Assembly (NCBI GenBank): GCA_016647705.1
Contig: CM028326.1
Location: 4,960,001 to 5,024,000, forward strand
DNA: 64,000 nt
From: Eucommia ulmoides
Taxonomy: Eukaryota > Streptophyta > Magnoliopsida > Garryales > Eucommiaceae
Reading direction: 5' to 3'
The notes beneath the pieces were generated by a model. That model was not told the origin of the DNA, searched no databases, and saw only the letters and a program-made list of their open reading frames with translations. Numbering within the stretch: position 1 is the first letter of the stretch; each line of letters begins with the position of its first letter. Of the stretch, positions 22,556 to 33,843 are shown piece by piece. Made by a program: the position numbers and the translations under genes.

Positions 22556-22859
22556 AACTAACTTTATTATTTCCTAAAGAACAAGTAAAACCTGATCTGT
22601 CCAAACTAGAAATATAAATTAAATTCCATCTAAAATAAGGTGCAACAAATGTCTCATACAAATCCAAATAAAATTCGATTTTCAACTATAATCTAAATGT
22701 CCCTATAGCTTCCACCACAACTTTATTATCATCATCCACAAAGATGAATCTTTCAGTATCACTTGGCGGTCGGCTCCACAAGCAACCCTGCATAGTCATA
22801 CTTATGTGAGTAGTAACACCAGAATATACCCACCAAGTATCCTTGGGTATAGAAGCTAA

Positions 22860-23691
22860 GGGTCCGTTTGGTAATCGTTTCGTGCCTATCTCATGTAATG
22901 GGATGGGATGAGATGAGAATTTTATTTTCTTTTTAAGAACAGAATCACATTTGATAACGACAATTTTTTTTTGGATGTATGAACAGAATCTCGTTTGATA
23001 AAAATTTTATCTAAGAAATCAAGAACAAACCCTAAACCACAATCAAGAAATTATCAAACAATCAAAACCCTATTTCGAAATCGAAATCGAGATCACAATG
23101 AAAAAATAACTTCCTTGTAAACACCACCACCAATATCACCACAAAGACGAACCACATCGAAATCGATTTCCTTTTCAGATTTCAAAACCGAAATCGAAAT
23201 AGGGTTTTGATTCGAAAATCAAATCGAAACCCTAAGCAGACGACGAACCAGAGGAGGCGACGTGGATGCCCTGGTGATGAACAGGGTTGAAGAAGAAGAA
23301 TGATGGAGGAGGACGACGAACCAGATGAGGACGGAGGATGACGACGAACCAGATGAGGACGGAGGATGACGATGAACCAGAAGATGACGGAAGACATGAA
23401 AAACACGATTGAAGAAGTAGACGAAGTAGATGAAGAGCGATGTCGATGATGAAGAACGAGTAGAATAGAAAAGACAATCGTGTCTTTTTTGGTTGGGAAT
23501 GAGATGGGAACGATGAGAATTTTTTTTTTTTTTGTTTCTCATTTTTATACAAAAAGTGAGCACAATTCTCATTTTGGAATGGAATGGAAAATGAAATAAA
23601 AGTTTACCAAACGCAATACCCAAAAATAAATCCCAAAATTCTAGGAATGAGATGAATTTTTTTGAGATAGGAGTGGTTACCAAACACGATC
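22860..23691. mobile_element. PIF/Harbinger-like MITE, 832 bp
   Basis: Ends GGGTCCGTTTGGTAATCG and GGTTACCAAACACGATC, flanked by the 3-bp TSD TAA (22857-22859 and 23692-23694). The homologous place in the forward copia copy (near 30855) reads an uninterrupted TTAATTTAGCTTC, i.e. the empty site, which proves the boundaries. Internally it has GGATGGGATGAGATGAGAAT and a GACGACGAACCAGATGAGGA tandem repeat (~23300-23380) that creates long spurious minus-strand frames. Same family as the MITE at 48744-49299. Confidence 0.85.
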
Positions 23692-23699
23692 TAAATTAA

Positions 23700-24490
23700 C
23701 TTCAAAACAAACTAAAGTTAGAAGCATACCCTTCTTTGCACACAAGGAGGCGAACTTGGAACACTCATTCTTCATGTGTCCCGATTTCTCGCAGAAGTAG
23801 CAGGTAAAATCCTCATCTTACTTCTTTTGTTTCTTCTACTGAGAAGATCCTTTCGCAGGAACCTCAACTCTTTTCTTTTTCTTGCTCCAAGAGGTAGAGG
23901 CCAAGTGAGCACTTTCAGTCATTTCTCACTGCTATCTTTTTTTTCTTCTTACACACAGTGAGATATAAGCTCATTGAAGGACCATTTGTCCTTCTGAGTG
24001 TTATAACTCACTTTGAATTGCCCAAAGTGTGCAGAAAGAGAGATCAAAACTAAGTGCGCGAGCAATTCATATGACAACTCTAACTTTAGTGCCTTCAATT
24101 TTGACGCAAACTTAGACATCTCCATAATGTACTCTCTTATGTTCCCTTTACTTTTATACTTCATCGCGACGAGTTTACCCAAAAGGTTACTCGCCTCCGA
24201 CTTTTCGTTATTGGCAAAATATTGCTCAATTTCTTCCAAGAATTTCTTGGCGCTCTTACTTTCACTAATAGAGTCCCAAAACGCTTCCGGAATGGAGCGC
24301 TTCATAATTATCAATCACATCCGGTTAGACCAATCCCACTTTTCTATTTTAACGTCATTAAGGTTTTCCGGAGTAGAAGTGAGTCAATCATCCCGAAATG
24401 CTTGATCCAAATCCATACAACCAAGAATAATTTTCACAATTTTTTTCCAAAGTTTGAAGTTCGTCTTGCTCAACATTGAGATATTGTTGA
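23700..24490 (-). pseudogene. Copia Gag with CCHC zinc knuckle
   Basis: IMKRSIPEAFWDSISESKSA, FLEEIEQYFANNEKSEASNL and KYKSKGNIREYIMEMSKFAS (23949-24314) are the UBN2/Retrotran_gag_2 domain. The upstream KWDWSNRM is separated by a stop. At ~23730-23800 the zinc knuckle reads CYFCEKSGHMKNEC, a complete CX2CX4HX4C box. Gag coats the element RNA in the particle. The frame is broken in at least two places. Confidence 0.85.
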
Positions 24491-24714
24491 CTTGGGCAAA
24501 AACATTCTTGGCAGTAGCAACGGAAACTGTATAGAGAACAAAAATAAACAAACACATATAAATATATCATAAAATAATAAAACTAGATATGAATAATTAA
24601 CCCAAATTTAGAGGACCCATCTCAAGATACCTAGTACAACATTAATTTATAGTCTTTGGACATGGGAATTAACTATAATTGGTACTCTCAGTGCAGGATT
24701 CAAATGTTGATAAT

Positions 24715-25020
24715 AGATCCTGTCAAACAATAAATATTTCTTTATATCGACTTATTGTTCAGATGAAAATTTGATAATAATCACACATTTATTCCTACAT
24801 GTACGTTTATTATTTGGCCAAACAGTAATCTTCCTTTGTGTCGATTACTGATTGTATAAATAATAACCATATTAATGAAAAAAACAATGTCTATTATTTA
24901 GTTAAACGATAATCTTTCTTTAGGCCGATTATGGTTCGCATAAATAATAGACACCAATGCTTATTATTCGACGAGCAATAGTCTTTCTTTGGGTCGGCTA
25001 TTGCTCGCATAAATAATAAA
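24715..25020 (-). repeat. Four hairpin repeats in the copia leader (reverse copy)
   Basis: On the minus strand four units of ~70-90 bp each contain an inverted pair around a conserved CGACCCAAAGAAAG-like loop. Stems here include GAGCAATAG/CTATTGCTC, ATAATC/GATTAT and CAGTAATC/GATTACTG. They correspond one-to-one with the units at 29540-29890 of the forward copy. Confidence 0.75.
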
Positions 25021-25184
25021 TATTAATATCTTAATATACCAAAATAAAATAAACTATACAACAAAGATTGCTTTAGTAATATATTGTTTCATTTTAATTT
25101 ATTTCAAGATACGAGATTATATTAGCCGACTGTCCTTATGGTCCATTGATCAATACCGTGTAACGAGTTAAAGTTTCTGATGTT

Positions 25185-25440
25185 AGATCATTCAATCGGT
25201 CGACCGGGCTTGAAAATTTTGGTTGACCAAATTGGACAGAGGCTAATTACCTCTGCTTTGAAGCAGGCGGTCGACCGACCATGAAGGTTTGGTCGACCGC
25301 GAAGGTTCGGTTGGCTGATTTTATCAGAATCCAAGACCTTGTGACCCCCTTGATCAAATCGGTTGATTGATTCATTCAGATCTGAAATCAGATCAGTTTC
25401 TGCACGAATTAGTTGACCGATTCGTTTAGATCTGGGTCTG
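25185..25440. repeat. TCGGTCGACCGA-type palindromes in the copia leader (reverse copy)
   Basis: Variants of GGTCGACCG and GGTTGACC recur about eight times, several in pairs separated by a short TGAAGGTT or ATGAAGGTTT spacer. The forward copia copy has the larger array at 29030-29420. Confidence 0.75.
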
Positions 25441-25681
25441 GTTTTAATTCTTTGCAGCAAAAAACACCCAAATAATTCTAAAAATTGGAGTTTTTCTTTC
25501 CTTAGATCTGTAACAAATATGTAGTATTTAGAAAAAATTAAGTCAAACCACATAAACCACATAAAATCTTAATGTTTTTTCTCACTATTTCACAAATAAT
25601 CAAACTTTATGGAGAAAACACAAACTCTTAAATTTTACGAACTTAAAAAACTCAAAAACCCTAATGATTCAACGTGAAGTA

Positions 25682-25694
25682 GGCTCTAATACCA
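25682..25694 (-). promoter_or_regulatory. Copia primer-binding site
   Basis: On the minus strand TGGTATTAGAGCC begins two bases inside the LTR; it matches the 3' end of initiator tRNA-Met (TGGTATCAGAGCC in the forward copy) with one change. It primes minus-strand cDNA synthesis. Confidence 0.85.
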
Positions 25695-25696
25695 CT

Positions 25697-26155
25697 TGTT
25701 GGGATTTAATCCCAATAGATCTGAATCTATAACGCTTATAGCAACATGTCAAATCATCAAGAGTTCAAATAACACGTAAATCGCGTACCTGGATCCATTA
25801 TAAACAATCGACTACCAATGTTAAAATCTGCGATGATCAATCACAAGTAGGGCACGGATCGAATGGGTACATGATCTTCCTCAACCAATTTGCTTGAGTT
25901 CCTCAATGGGACTGTTGTTCCTTTTCCAGATAGGGAGAAGGAAGACGTTAATTGATTTGGTGTATTGAGACCATAACCCTAATATTGTATTTATATATGG
26001 TGTGATTAGAATTCTCATAATCCCCTAATCACCCCATAATAACTTGATATTTACACATTTAACCCATATTACTTTTGAGTAGTCTACGGGTTTATCCAAA
26101 TTAATTACATAACTTAATTTTAGCCCATTAATTTAAATAGTAAATATAATTGAGA

Positions 26156-26228
<73 letters not shown>

Positions 26229-26268
26229 TGTTACCCTATATAGATTAGGAAATAAAAATTTCCTAACA
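25697..26268 (-). repeat. 5' LTR of the reverse copia element
   Basis: Minus-strand ends are TGTTAGGAAATT and ATCCCAACA. It carries a TATA box (TATATAAATA region near 25988-25998) and a long (TAA)n expansion at 26157-26228 absent from the forward copy's LTRs. Beyond the end the flank is TGTTCCAGCGAGG of block B. Confidence 0.85.
26157..26228. repeat. (TAA)n microsatellite, 24 units
   Basis: Pure TAA/ATA triplet run inside the LTR of the reverse copia element; other perfect runs in the window are (TA)n at 21150-21201 and 22210-22271. Confidence 0.95.
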
Positions 26269-26660
26269 TGTTCCAGCGAGGTGGTGGTGGGAGAGAGAGA
26301 GGGGGTGTTAGTGAATTTTTATAAAAATAAAAAAATATTATTTTTAAATAAGATAAGGATATTCATGTCTTCTTTCAAGAAAAAATAAACAAAGAAGTTT
26401 ATCGGTATTTGTAAAATGACAGAGAAGATATTTAGTTAACAGCAAAAAGATAAGAGAAATAAGTTTTATAAATTCATCTAAAAGTTATCACGTTATTAGT
26501 GACACTTTAGAAATAAATGTAACAAAATAATTTGTTATAATGACATTTTATAGTAAAATATCGCTTGAGAATAAAACATATTTTAATTCTTAACCTCAAA
26601 ATTAACCCGATCAAATATTCTAATTCAACACGTAGAGATCCACATATGAGATGTTTTACC

Positions 26661-27845
26661 AAGTTTAAACAAAAAGGCACGTGAGAAGCATGTGACTCCA
26701 TGGTTAGAAGTCTTTAGCCATAAGAATTTTCCTAGCAATCGAAAATAGGCTAACAACATTTGACATGGATTACCCTATCCATGTTGTTGATTTCATAGCG
26801 TTGAGAATAGTTACCAACCGAAGGAATAGAGCAATCATTGTGTTGGACTATGGAGCGGGTTCGGTCAGCTCATGGATAATCCACATGGGTTTCAAGTTTC
26901 ATGAATACCAACGATGTGAATGGATGTGGCTCTTCATCTCAAAGATTATGTCTATCCGATAGATAAAACTTTTAGAATTCTCTCTATAGATAGACATTAT
27001 ACCTCTAAGATTTCAAATTCTATCAAAGTTATAGAAAATTTGAGTGAACTTGATTAGTGAATGTGTGGATATTATATAAAAAGACTCTAGTAATATTTTT
27101 TTCTACCAACCATTGATGATAGAAGAATGGGTTGCAAACAGGTCTTCCGAATCCGAGATACGCTTTTGTTTAATATTTCCGCATTAGTTTACATTCATAT
27201 CAGAGCATTATTGACTCGTTTCACCTAATTATTTCGTTATAGAGCATGACGAATAGATTTTGATGGAAGAAACTTATTTCTTCTTCATTAATGGTCAAAA
27301 AATATATTTTAAAAAAAAAAATTATATAAAAATTATATTTTTCATTATGAGTCCAACAGTAAAAATTTCAAAAAAGTTTGACTTATAGTTGATTTTATAT
27401 GATATTTCAAAGATTGAGCAAGTGTAGAATTTTTTGCCCATTCATATCTGGGTTTTCTGGTTGGTGAAAGAAGACAACTCAACACAACGTCATTTCAATA
27501 TTTTTTTTTTTTGTAAACTTTAAAATAATAAATGAACAAGTCCTTATATTTATTCACGATATTTTGTCGAACGTCCATTGCATTGGTTTGTTGCCAACCC
27601 GTTGTGTTTCTTTATGGGGTGTTTGGGTTCAAATCCTGGCTGTGGGAGTTTTTTTTTTTATTTTTTCTTGTTTCTTTTGCTGAGAGGGGTGGGTTGCCCT
27701 ATATAAGCAAACCCCCTTCTGCGTAAGCATCTTGTTTTGGGCTGCCAACAATCCCCCTATTAACTTTTAAAATCTGTTTTCACTAAAAATAGTATTTCGT
27801 GAGTTTTCATCTCAAACTCACCCCCATTAAGTCTTTTTTGTCCCG
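26661..27845. other. Intergenic, unassigned
   Basis: No supported gene. A stretch near 27120-27215 ends in CATATCAGAGCATT and resembles a decayed copia LTR/primer-site junction. Near 27605-27650 GGGTTCAAATCC followed by a poly-T run resembles a tRNA B box; it could be a SINE remnant. Both are weak. Confidence 0.3.
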
Positions 27846-27850
27846 ATAAT

Positions 27851-28364
27851 TGTTAGGAAATTTTATTTTCTAATCTAATTTTGGGCAACATATTATAAAT
27901 ACAATTACATTTTCTATTTAAATTTAAATAGACTAAAATTAAGTGATCTAATTGATTTGGTTAAACTCATAAACTACTCAAAAGAATGTGGGTTTAAATG
28001 AGTAAATACCGAAAACTGTTGGGTTGATTAGGAGATTATAGGAACCCTAATCACACCATATAAATAGGTAATGTCAGGGTTATGGTCCCCAATAATACCA
28101 AATCGTCTTGACAGCTCATTTTTTCCCACTGAAAATGAATCGCGAATCCCATTGAGGAATTCCGAAGATTTGGTTGAGGAAGATCACATACCCGCTTGAT
28201 CTGTATTCTTCTCGTGATCGATTTTCACAGGATTCCACATCAAAAGTCAATTGATTGTAATAGATCCAGGTACGTAATTTACGTGTTCACTAGAACTCTT
28301 GGTGATTTAACATATTGATTAAAGTGTTATAGATTTAGATCTATAGAGAATAAAAATTTCAACA
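27851..28364 (+). repeat. 5' LTR of forward copia element
   Basis: TGTTAGGAAATT...AATTTCAACA, 514 bp. TATA box TATAAATA at 28059-28066, the likely transcription start lying about 30 bp further on. Confidence 0.9.
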
Positions 28365-28366
28365 AA

Positions 28367-28380
28367 TGGTATCAGAGCCT
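28367..28380 (+). promoter_or_regulatory. Copia primer-binding site
   Basis: TGGTATCAGAGCCT, complementary to the 3' end of initiator tRNA-Met, two bases after the LTR. Confidence 0.92.
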
Positions 28381-29029
28381 ACTTCATGTTAAATCATTAG
28401 GGTTATTGAATTTTTTAAGTTCGTAGAATTTTAGAGTTTGTGTTTTCTCCATTAAACTTTGCTTATTTGTGAAAATAGTGGGATAAAATATTAAGATTTA
28501 TTATGTGTTTTGCATGATTTATATGATTTCTTACTAAATATTGAATCTATAGAAAAAAAAAAAAAAAAAAAAAAAAACCCTAAATTTTGGATTTTTCGGG
28601 GTGTTTTCGCTGTAGAAAATTTCAGATCCGAACTAGACCTAAACAAGTCGGTCAACTGATTGGTGCAGAAAGGGTTTAGACAATTTTGATAGGAGTTCGT
28701 ATTTTGGACATAACTTTCTCATACGACCTCCGATTGAGGTGATTCAAAATTCTGTGAAAACATCAGAAATAGATTTACAACGTTTATGTTTTATGATATT
28801 CCATAATAGGATTTCATGAAGGTGAAAATCGGGATTGAAGTTACTGTATTCTAACAGTTTTGATACATGTTAGTATTTTGGCTATAATTTTCTCGTCCGA
28901 ACTCTAATTGTAGTGATTCAAAATTATTTGGAAAGCTCAACATGAGATATACAACTTTTATGTTTTGCGATTTTTCAGAATCAGGTTGAATCATGGTCAA
29001 AATAGTGATTAAAATTGAATCTGGTTGAA

Positions 29030-29420
29030 TTAAGGTTGAATCGGTCAACCGATTCAGTAAAGGGGTGTTTCTGGCTCTGGATCGATCGATCAACCAACCC
29101 TTCGCGATCAGTCGACCGACTGATTTAGGATGCCATTTTTTGGGTTCTGATAGATCGGTCGACCGACCCTTTATGGTCGATCAACCGATCGATACAGGAT
29201 GCCAAGGTTGCCCAATTTCGGTCAACCGAATCTTTTCGGTCGGTTGACCGACTAATTCAAGATCCTAACCTTTTCCTGGGATGACCGATCGATTGACCGA
29301 ACCTTCATGGTCGGTCAACCGACAGCTTAAGGACAGATCTAGTAAGTCGAATTTTAAGGACCAGTCAACCAATTGAATGCCCAACGTTGGAAACTTTAAC
29401 TCGTTTCACGGTATTCGATC
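29030..29420. repeat. Array of TCGGTCGACCGA-type palindromes in the copia leader
   Basis: Roughly ten variants of TCGGTCRACCGA occur, arranged as pairs about 28 bp apart separated by spacers such as CCTTCATGG or CTTTATGGT, the pairs recurring about every 65 bp with GATTTAGGATGCCA-like linkers. It creates no useful reading frame. Confidence 0.8.
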
Positions 29421-29539
29421 AACAAACCATAAGGATGGTCGACTAACATAATCTTATATCTTAAAATAAATTAAAATTAAACAATATGTTATCAAAGTAA
29501 TCTCTGTTATGTAGTTTATATTATTTTGAGATATTGAGA

Positions 29540-29890
29540 TATAAATGTTTATTATTTATGCGAGCAATAGCCGACTCAAAAGAAGACTATTGTTTGGTCG
29601 AATAATAAACATTGATGTTTGTCGTTTATGTGAATCATAACCAGCCCAAAGAAAGGTTATCGTTTAACTAAATAATAAACATTATTTGAGATTAGTATGA
29701 TTATTATCTATGCAATCAATAATCGGCCCAAAGGAAGATTATTGTTTAGCCAAATAATAAATATACCTGCAGGAATAAATGTGTGATGATTATCAAGTTT
29801 CCATGTGAACAATAAGTCGGTTCAAAGAAAAACTTATTCTTTGACAGAACCTATTATCAACATTTGATTCCTGCGTTGAGCGTACCAATT
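29540..29890 (+). repeat. Four hairpin repeats in the copia leader (forward copy)
   Basis: Four units with stems CAATAG/CTATTG, ATAACC/GGTTAT, CAATAATC/GATTATTG and AATAAGT/ACTTATT around loops that all contain a CAAAGRAA-like core. An outer pair TTTATTATT/AATAATAAA brackets the first unit and weaker versions bracket others. Confidence 0.8.
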
Positions 29891-30089
29891 ACAGTTAATT
29901 CCTCTGTCCAAAGACTAGGAATTAATGTTGTGTTAGGTATCTTGAGATGGGTCCCCAAATTTGGATTAATTATTCATGTCTTGTTTTATTATTTTACGGC
30001 ATGCTTGTATGTATGCTTGTTTATTTTGTTTTCTGTTTAGTTACTGCTACTATTACTGTCAATATAAATTCCATTCTAGAGTTTAATGA

Positions 30090-30840
30090 CATGAACTTTA
30101 AGGATTAGAGAAAGAACATTTCAATTGTTCTCGGCTGCGTGGATTTTGACTTTGTACTACGGCAAGAACAACCTTCACCTCTCACTAAAGAAAGTTTTCC
30201 TGAGGATAAAATGGAATATGAGAGGTGGGACCGTTCTAATTACATAAATCTTATAATGATCCAACGCAGGGGTGATATATCCGATGAGGTAACTGCTGAG
30301 ACGTTCCCTAAGAAAATAGAAAAACGTTTTGTAAAGAACAAAAAGGCAAAAACAAGTATGCTTTTAGTTAATCTTGTCTCGATAAAGTATAAAAAGAAAA
30401 GGGAATGTAAAGGAGTACATTATGGAAATGTCTAATGTCGCTTCGGAACTAAAGGCACTAAAGTTAGAGTTGTCTAAAGACTAGCTTGTGCATTTAGTAC
30501 TCATTTCTCCTCCTGCATAATACAATTAGTTTATGGTGAGTTATTATACTCGAAAGGATAAATGGACTCTTAATGAGCTCATATCTGACTGTGTGCGAGA
30601 AGAAAAAAAGAATTGGGCGAGAAAGGACAAAAAGTGCTTATTTAGCCACTACCTTTAAGGGTAAGAAACAACAAAAAGATAAAGGTCAGGAAGCTGCAGT
30701 TGGAACACAACAGTTCGAATTGGAAAAAAAAACAAGATCAGGATTTTACCTGTTTCTTCTGCAAGAAAGTTGACATGTAAAAATGGAGTGTTCTAAGTAC
30801 GACGCATGACGTGTAAAAAAGAGTATGCTTCTTACTTTTG
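30090..30840 (+). pseudogene. Copia Gag, decayed (forward copy)
   Basis: YERWDRSNYINLIMIQR opens the Gag domain, followed by VTAETFPKKIEKRFVKNKKA (30139-30435). The frame shifts near 30410, continues as EYIMEMSNVASELKALKLEL-like residues, and ends in a broken zinc knuckle CFFCKKVDM* (~30745-30790) where the histidine and a later cysteine context are damaged. Confidence 0.8.
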
Positions 30841-32400
30841 TTTATTCTGAGGTTAATTTAGCTTCTGTACCTAGTCACACTTGGTGGGTATTTTTTGGTG
30901 CTACTACTCATATAAGTATGTTTGTGCAGAGTTGGCTGTAAAGCCGAAATTCAATTGATGATGAAAGATGCATTTATGTGGGCAATGGGAAAACAGTTGT
31001 TATTGAGGCAATAAGGACTTTTAGATTATTCTTAAAGACTGGTTACTTTTGGATTTGAAAGAGACATATGTAATACCGTCATTTAGACAGTATTTGGTTT
31101 CTATTTCTACTTTGGACAAATTTAGTTTTTTTTGTTTATTTGAAAATAATAACCTCAATCTTTTTCGAGATTCAAATATTATTGCAACTGATTCTTTAAT
31201 TGATAATCTATAGTTGTTGGATACTATTACTTCACATAATGAAACCTTACAGATAACTAATTATCGTAGAAAACGTAAATTAGCTAAAGATAATTCCGTC
31301 ACCTTATGGCACAAGCGCTTAGGTCATATCTCTAAACAGAGAATTCAGAGACTTGTGTCGGATGGAATTCTTGAACCCCTAGATTTAACAGAGTTTCAAG
31401 TTTGTATTGAGTGCATCAAAGGGAAATGAACAAACGAAAGAAAATTAGGTGCTGAGAGAGATACAGATGCCTTAGAACTAATACATACGGATATTTGTGG
31501 TCCATTCCCTACGGTTTCATGGAATGGACAACAGTATTTTATTACGTTCATAGACGATTACTCTCTTTATGGGTACCTATATTTGATTCGTAAGAAATCT
31601 CAATCCTTGGACGCTTTCAAGTCTTTCAAAGCTAAAGTTGAACTTCACCTTGGAAAGAAAATTAAGGCTATCAGATCGGACTGTGGTGGTGAATACTACG
31701 GGAGATTTGATGGATCAGGAAAATAATGTCCAGGACCCTTTGCTAAATTCTTAGAGAAATATGAAATCGTCCCACAATATACCATGCCAAGCAAACCTAG
31801 CATGAACCGTGTTGCTGAGAGACGAAACAAAACGCTTAAGGACATGGTAAGAAGTATGATAATTCATTCTTCTTTATCAGAATCACTATGGGAAGAAGCA
31901 CTTAAGACTGCAGCATATATCCTGAACAGGGTACCAAGTAAAACGGTGGCTAAAACCCTTTATGAATTGTGGTTAGACTTAAAGCCTAACATAAGGCATT
32001 TACATGTTTGTGGTTATCCAGTTGAGGCAAGGCCTTACAGGCCAAATAAAAGAAAATTGGACTCAAGAATAGTTAGTTGTCGCTTTGTTGGGTACACTGA
32101 TCCATCAAGAGGATTTAAGTTTTACGATCTCACATCAAGATCCTTCTTTGAAACGAGAAATGCGAGATTCCTTGAGGATGTTGAGTTTGAGGGGGAAGGA
32201 AACATGAAAAATGTTGTCTTTGAAAAAAAATATGTTATTGATGGTGATCAGGTTTTTGTACCTATTGCTATTCAAGACACAGTTTTCTTCAAAGGGGAAC
32301 ATGTTATTGAAAGTAATCAGGCCTCTATACCTATCGTTGTTCAAAATACTATTCCAGCTCTGGATAACGATATTTAAGCTCAGTCTCCTATTTCTGACAT
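30840..32400 (+). pseudogene. Copia protease, GAG-pre-integrase and integrase, decayed
   Basis: Protease remnant VPSHTWWVFFGATTHIS (~30870-30920), where DSG/DTG is degraded to FFG. SVTLWHKRLGHISKQRIQRL and CIECIKGK (31214-31429) are the zinc-binding domain. Integrase core: FITFIDDYSLYGYLYLIRKK with the first Asp (~31530) and IRSDCGGEY with the second (~31675); NRVAERRNKTLKDMVRSMII (31784 on) contains the catalytic Glu. The C-terminal part (31784-32377) is open. Confidence 0.85.
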
Positions 32401-32460
32401 TGTCCAGATCAAGACAACAATGAGATTCTTTCTCAAACACAACCTATAAAATAAACTCAA

Positions 32461-33843
32461 GTGTCATTAAAGAGATCCACTAGGGAGAGGAAAAGTGCGA
32501 TTTCGGATGAATATATCGTCTTTCTCCAAGAACATAAGAATGACTTTGGTTTAACAGAGAATGACCCAATCAACTTCTATCAAGTCATGAGCAGTTCTAA
32601 CTCTAAAAAATGGATCAATACCACGAAGGATGAGTTGAAGTCTATAAAAGTCAATGACGTTTGGGAACTCGTCGAGTTACCCGAAGATGTGAAACTCATT
32701 GGTTGTAAATGGATATTTAAAACCAAGAGGGATTCGAAGGGTAACATCGAGAGATATAAAGCTCATCTAGTCGCCAAAGACTTTACTCAAAAGAAAGGCA
32801 TAAACTACAAAGAGACTTTATCTCCGGTATCTTCGAAAGACTCTTTTAGACCTATAATGATACTAGTGGCTCATTTTGATTTAGAGCTACATCAGATGAA
32901 TATCAAGACTGTGTTTCTCAATGGAGATATTGACGAAAAGGTCTATGTGGTACAGCCAAAAAACTTTGTATCGGTAGATCCAAAGTCTACGGTCTGTAAA
33001 TTGAAAAAATATATCTATGATCACAAACAGACTGATCGTCATTGGTATCACAAGTTTCATCAAGTCATCACTTCATACGGTTTTGAGGTGAATGTCGTTG
33101 ATGACTATGTATATCACAAGTTCAGTGGGAGTAAATATATTTTCCTAATATTATATGTCGATGATATTTTGCTCGCTAGTAGCGATATAGGCTTATTGCA
33201 CGAAGTCAAGAAATTTTTGACGAATAAATTCGAGATGAAAGATCTTGGCGACGCCTCTTTTGTATTAGGTATCCAGATACTACGAGATCCTTTTCGAGAT
33301 ATCTTTGGGTTGTCACAAAAGAGCTATATCGATAAGGTTCTGAGTAGATTTAGCATGAAACACAGTAAATTAGGAGATACACCCATCGCTAAAGGAGATA
33401 AGTCTAGTCTCACTCAATGCCCCAAGAATGAGATTGAAAAATAAAGAGATGCAAAGATTCCCTATGCGTCGGTAGTAGGGAGTCTTGTGTACGCTCAAGT
33501 ATGTAATCGTTCGGATTTAGCATTCATATTTGGAATGTTGGCAGATGCTTAAGCAACCCTGGGATGGATCATTGGAAACCAGCCAAACGTGTTATAATGT
33601 ATTTATAGAAAATAAAGGATTACATGTTCACCTATCGGAAGACATATCATTTGGAGGTCATTGGGTATTCTGATTCCGATCAAGTTTCTACAAGAGAGAA
33701 TTCAGAGTAGGATAGTGTCTATAAAACATAAGGGAACAAACTCCATGATTGCGGATCCGCTCACTAAAGGTTTTTCACCTAAGGTATTTCATGAGCATGC
33801 TGCTCGTATAAGTGTGGTTTTATCTAATGATGTGCTGGTTTAG
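32461..33843 (+). pseudogene. Copia reverse transcriptase and RNase H (forward copy)
   Basis: The RT frame is open from 32461 to 33444. [40 protein letters not shown] and LYVDDILLASSDIG are the fingers, first catalytic Asp region and YVDD active site. After the stop at ~33442 RNase H continues in pieces: SRIVSIKHKGTNSMIADPLT near 33690-33760 is its C-terminal end. It is the best-preserved copia polymerase in the window, but its RNase H is split. Confidence 0.87.

Larger units (their letters stand above)
18740..26268 (-). mobile_element. Ty1-copia element (reverse), 3'-truncated, with nested insertions
   Basis: Read on the minus strand the order is LTR (25697-26268), tRNA-Met-type primer site, long leader, gag, protease, integrase, reverse transcriptase and RNase H, i.e. 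copia order. It ends inside RNase H at ~18740 and the second LTR is missing, together with ~150 bp of flanking block B, so one deletion removed both. It belongs to the same family as 27851-34777, shown by similar LTRs, leader repeats and proteins. Inserted in it are a PIF/Harbinger MITE (22860-23691) and a solo LTR (21523-22555). Confidence 0.88.
9594..26660. repeat. Duplicated block, copy B, expanded by nested insertions
   Basis: The backbone of copy A is found here in pieces: 9594-10103, 12099-13489, 18307-18740 and 26269-26660. Between them lie two Mutator-like elements and one copia element, themselves carrying a 2.7-kb solo LTR, a 1-kb solo LTR and a PIF/Harbinger MITE. A ~3.1-kb unit has thus grown to ~17 kb. 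Copy A serves as an empty-site reference for the two Mutator-like insertions; at the copia insertion ~150 bp of backbone is also missing. Confidence 0.78.

Noticed and set aside
23182-23683. Minus-strand frames up to 154 codons, Ser- and His-rich
   Set aside because: They lie inside a PIF/Harbinger MITE and arise from its GACGACGAACCAG tandem repeat.
26765-26962. 65-codon frame starting MDYPIHVVDF
   Set aside because: No recognised domain and surrounded by decayed repeat DNA; not enough to call a gene.
27560-27660. tRNA gene
   Set aside because: Only a B-box-like GGTTCAAATCC; no acceptor stem or A box.
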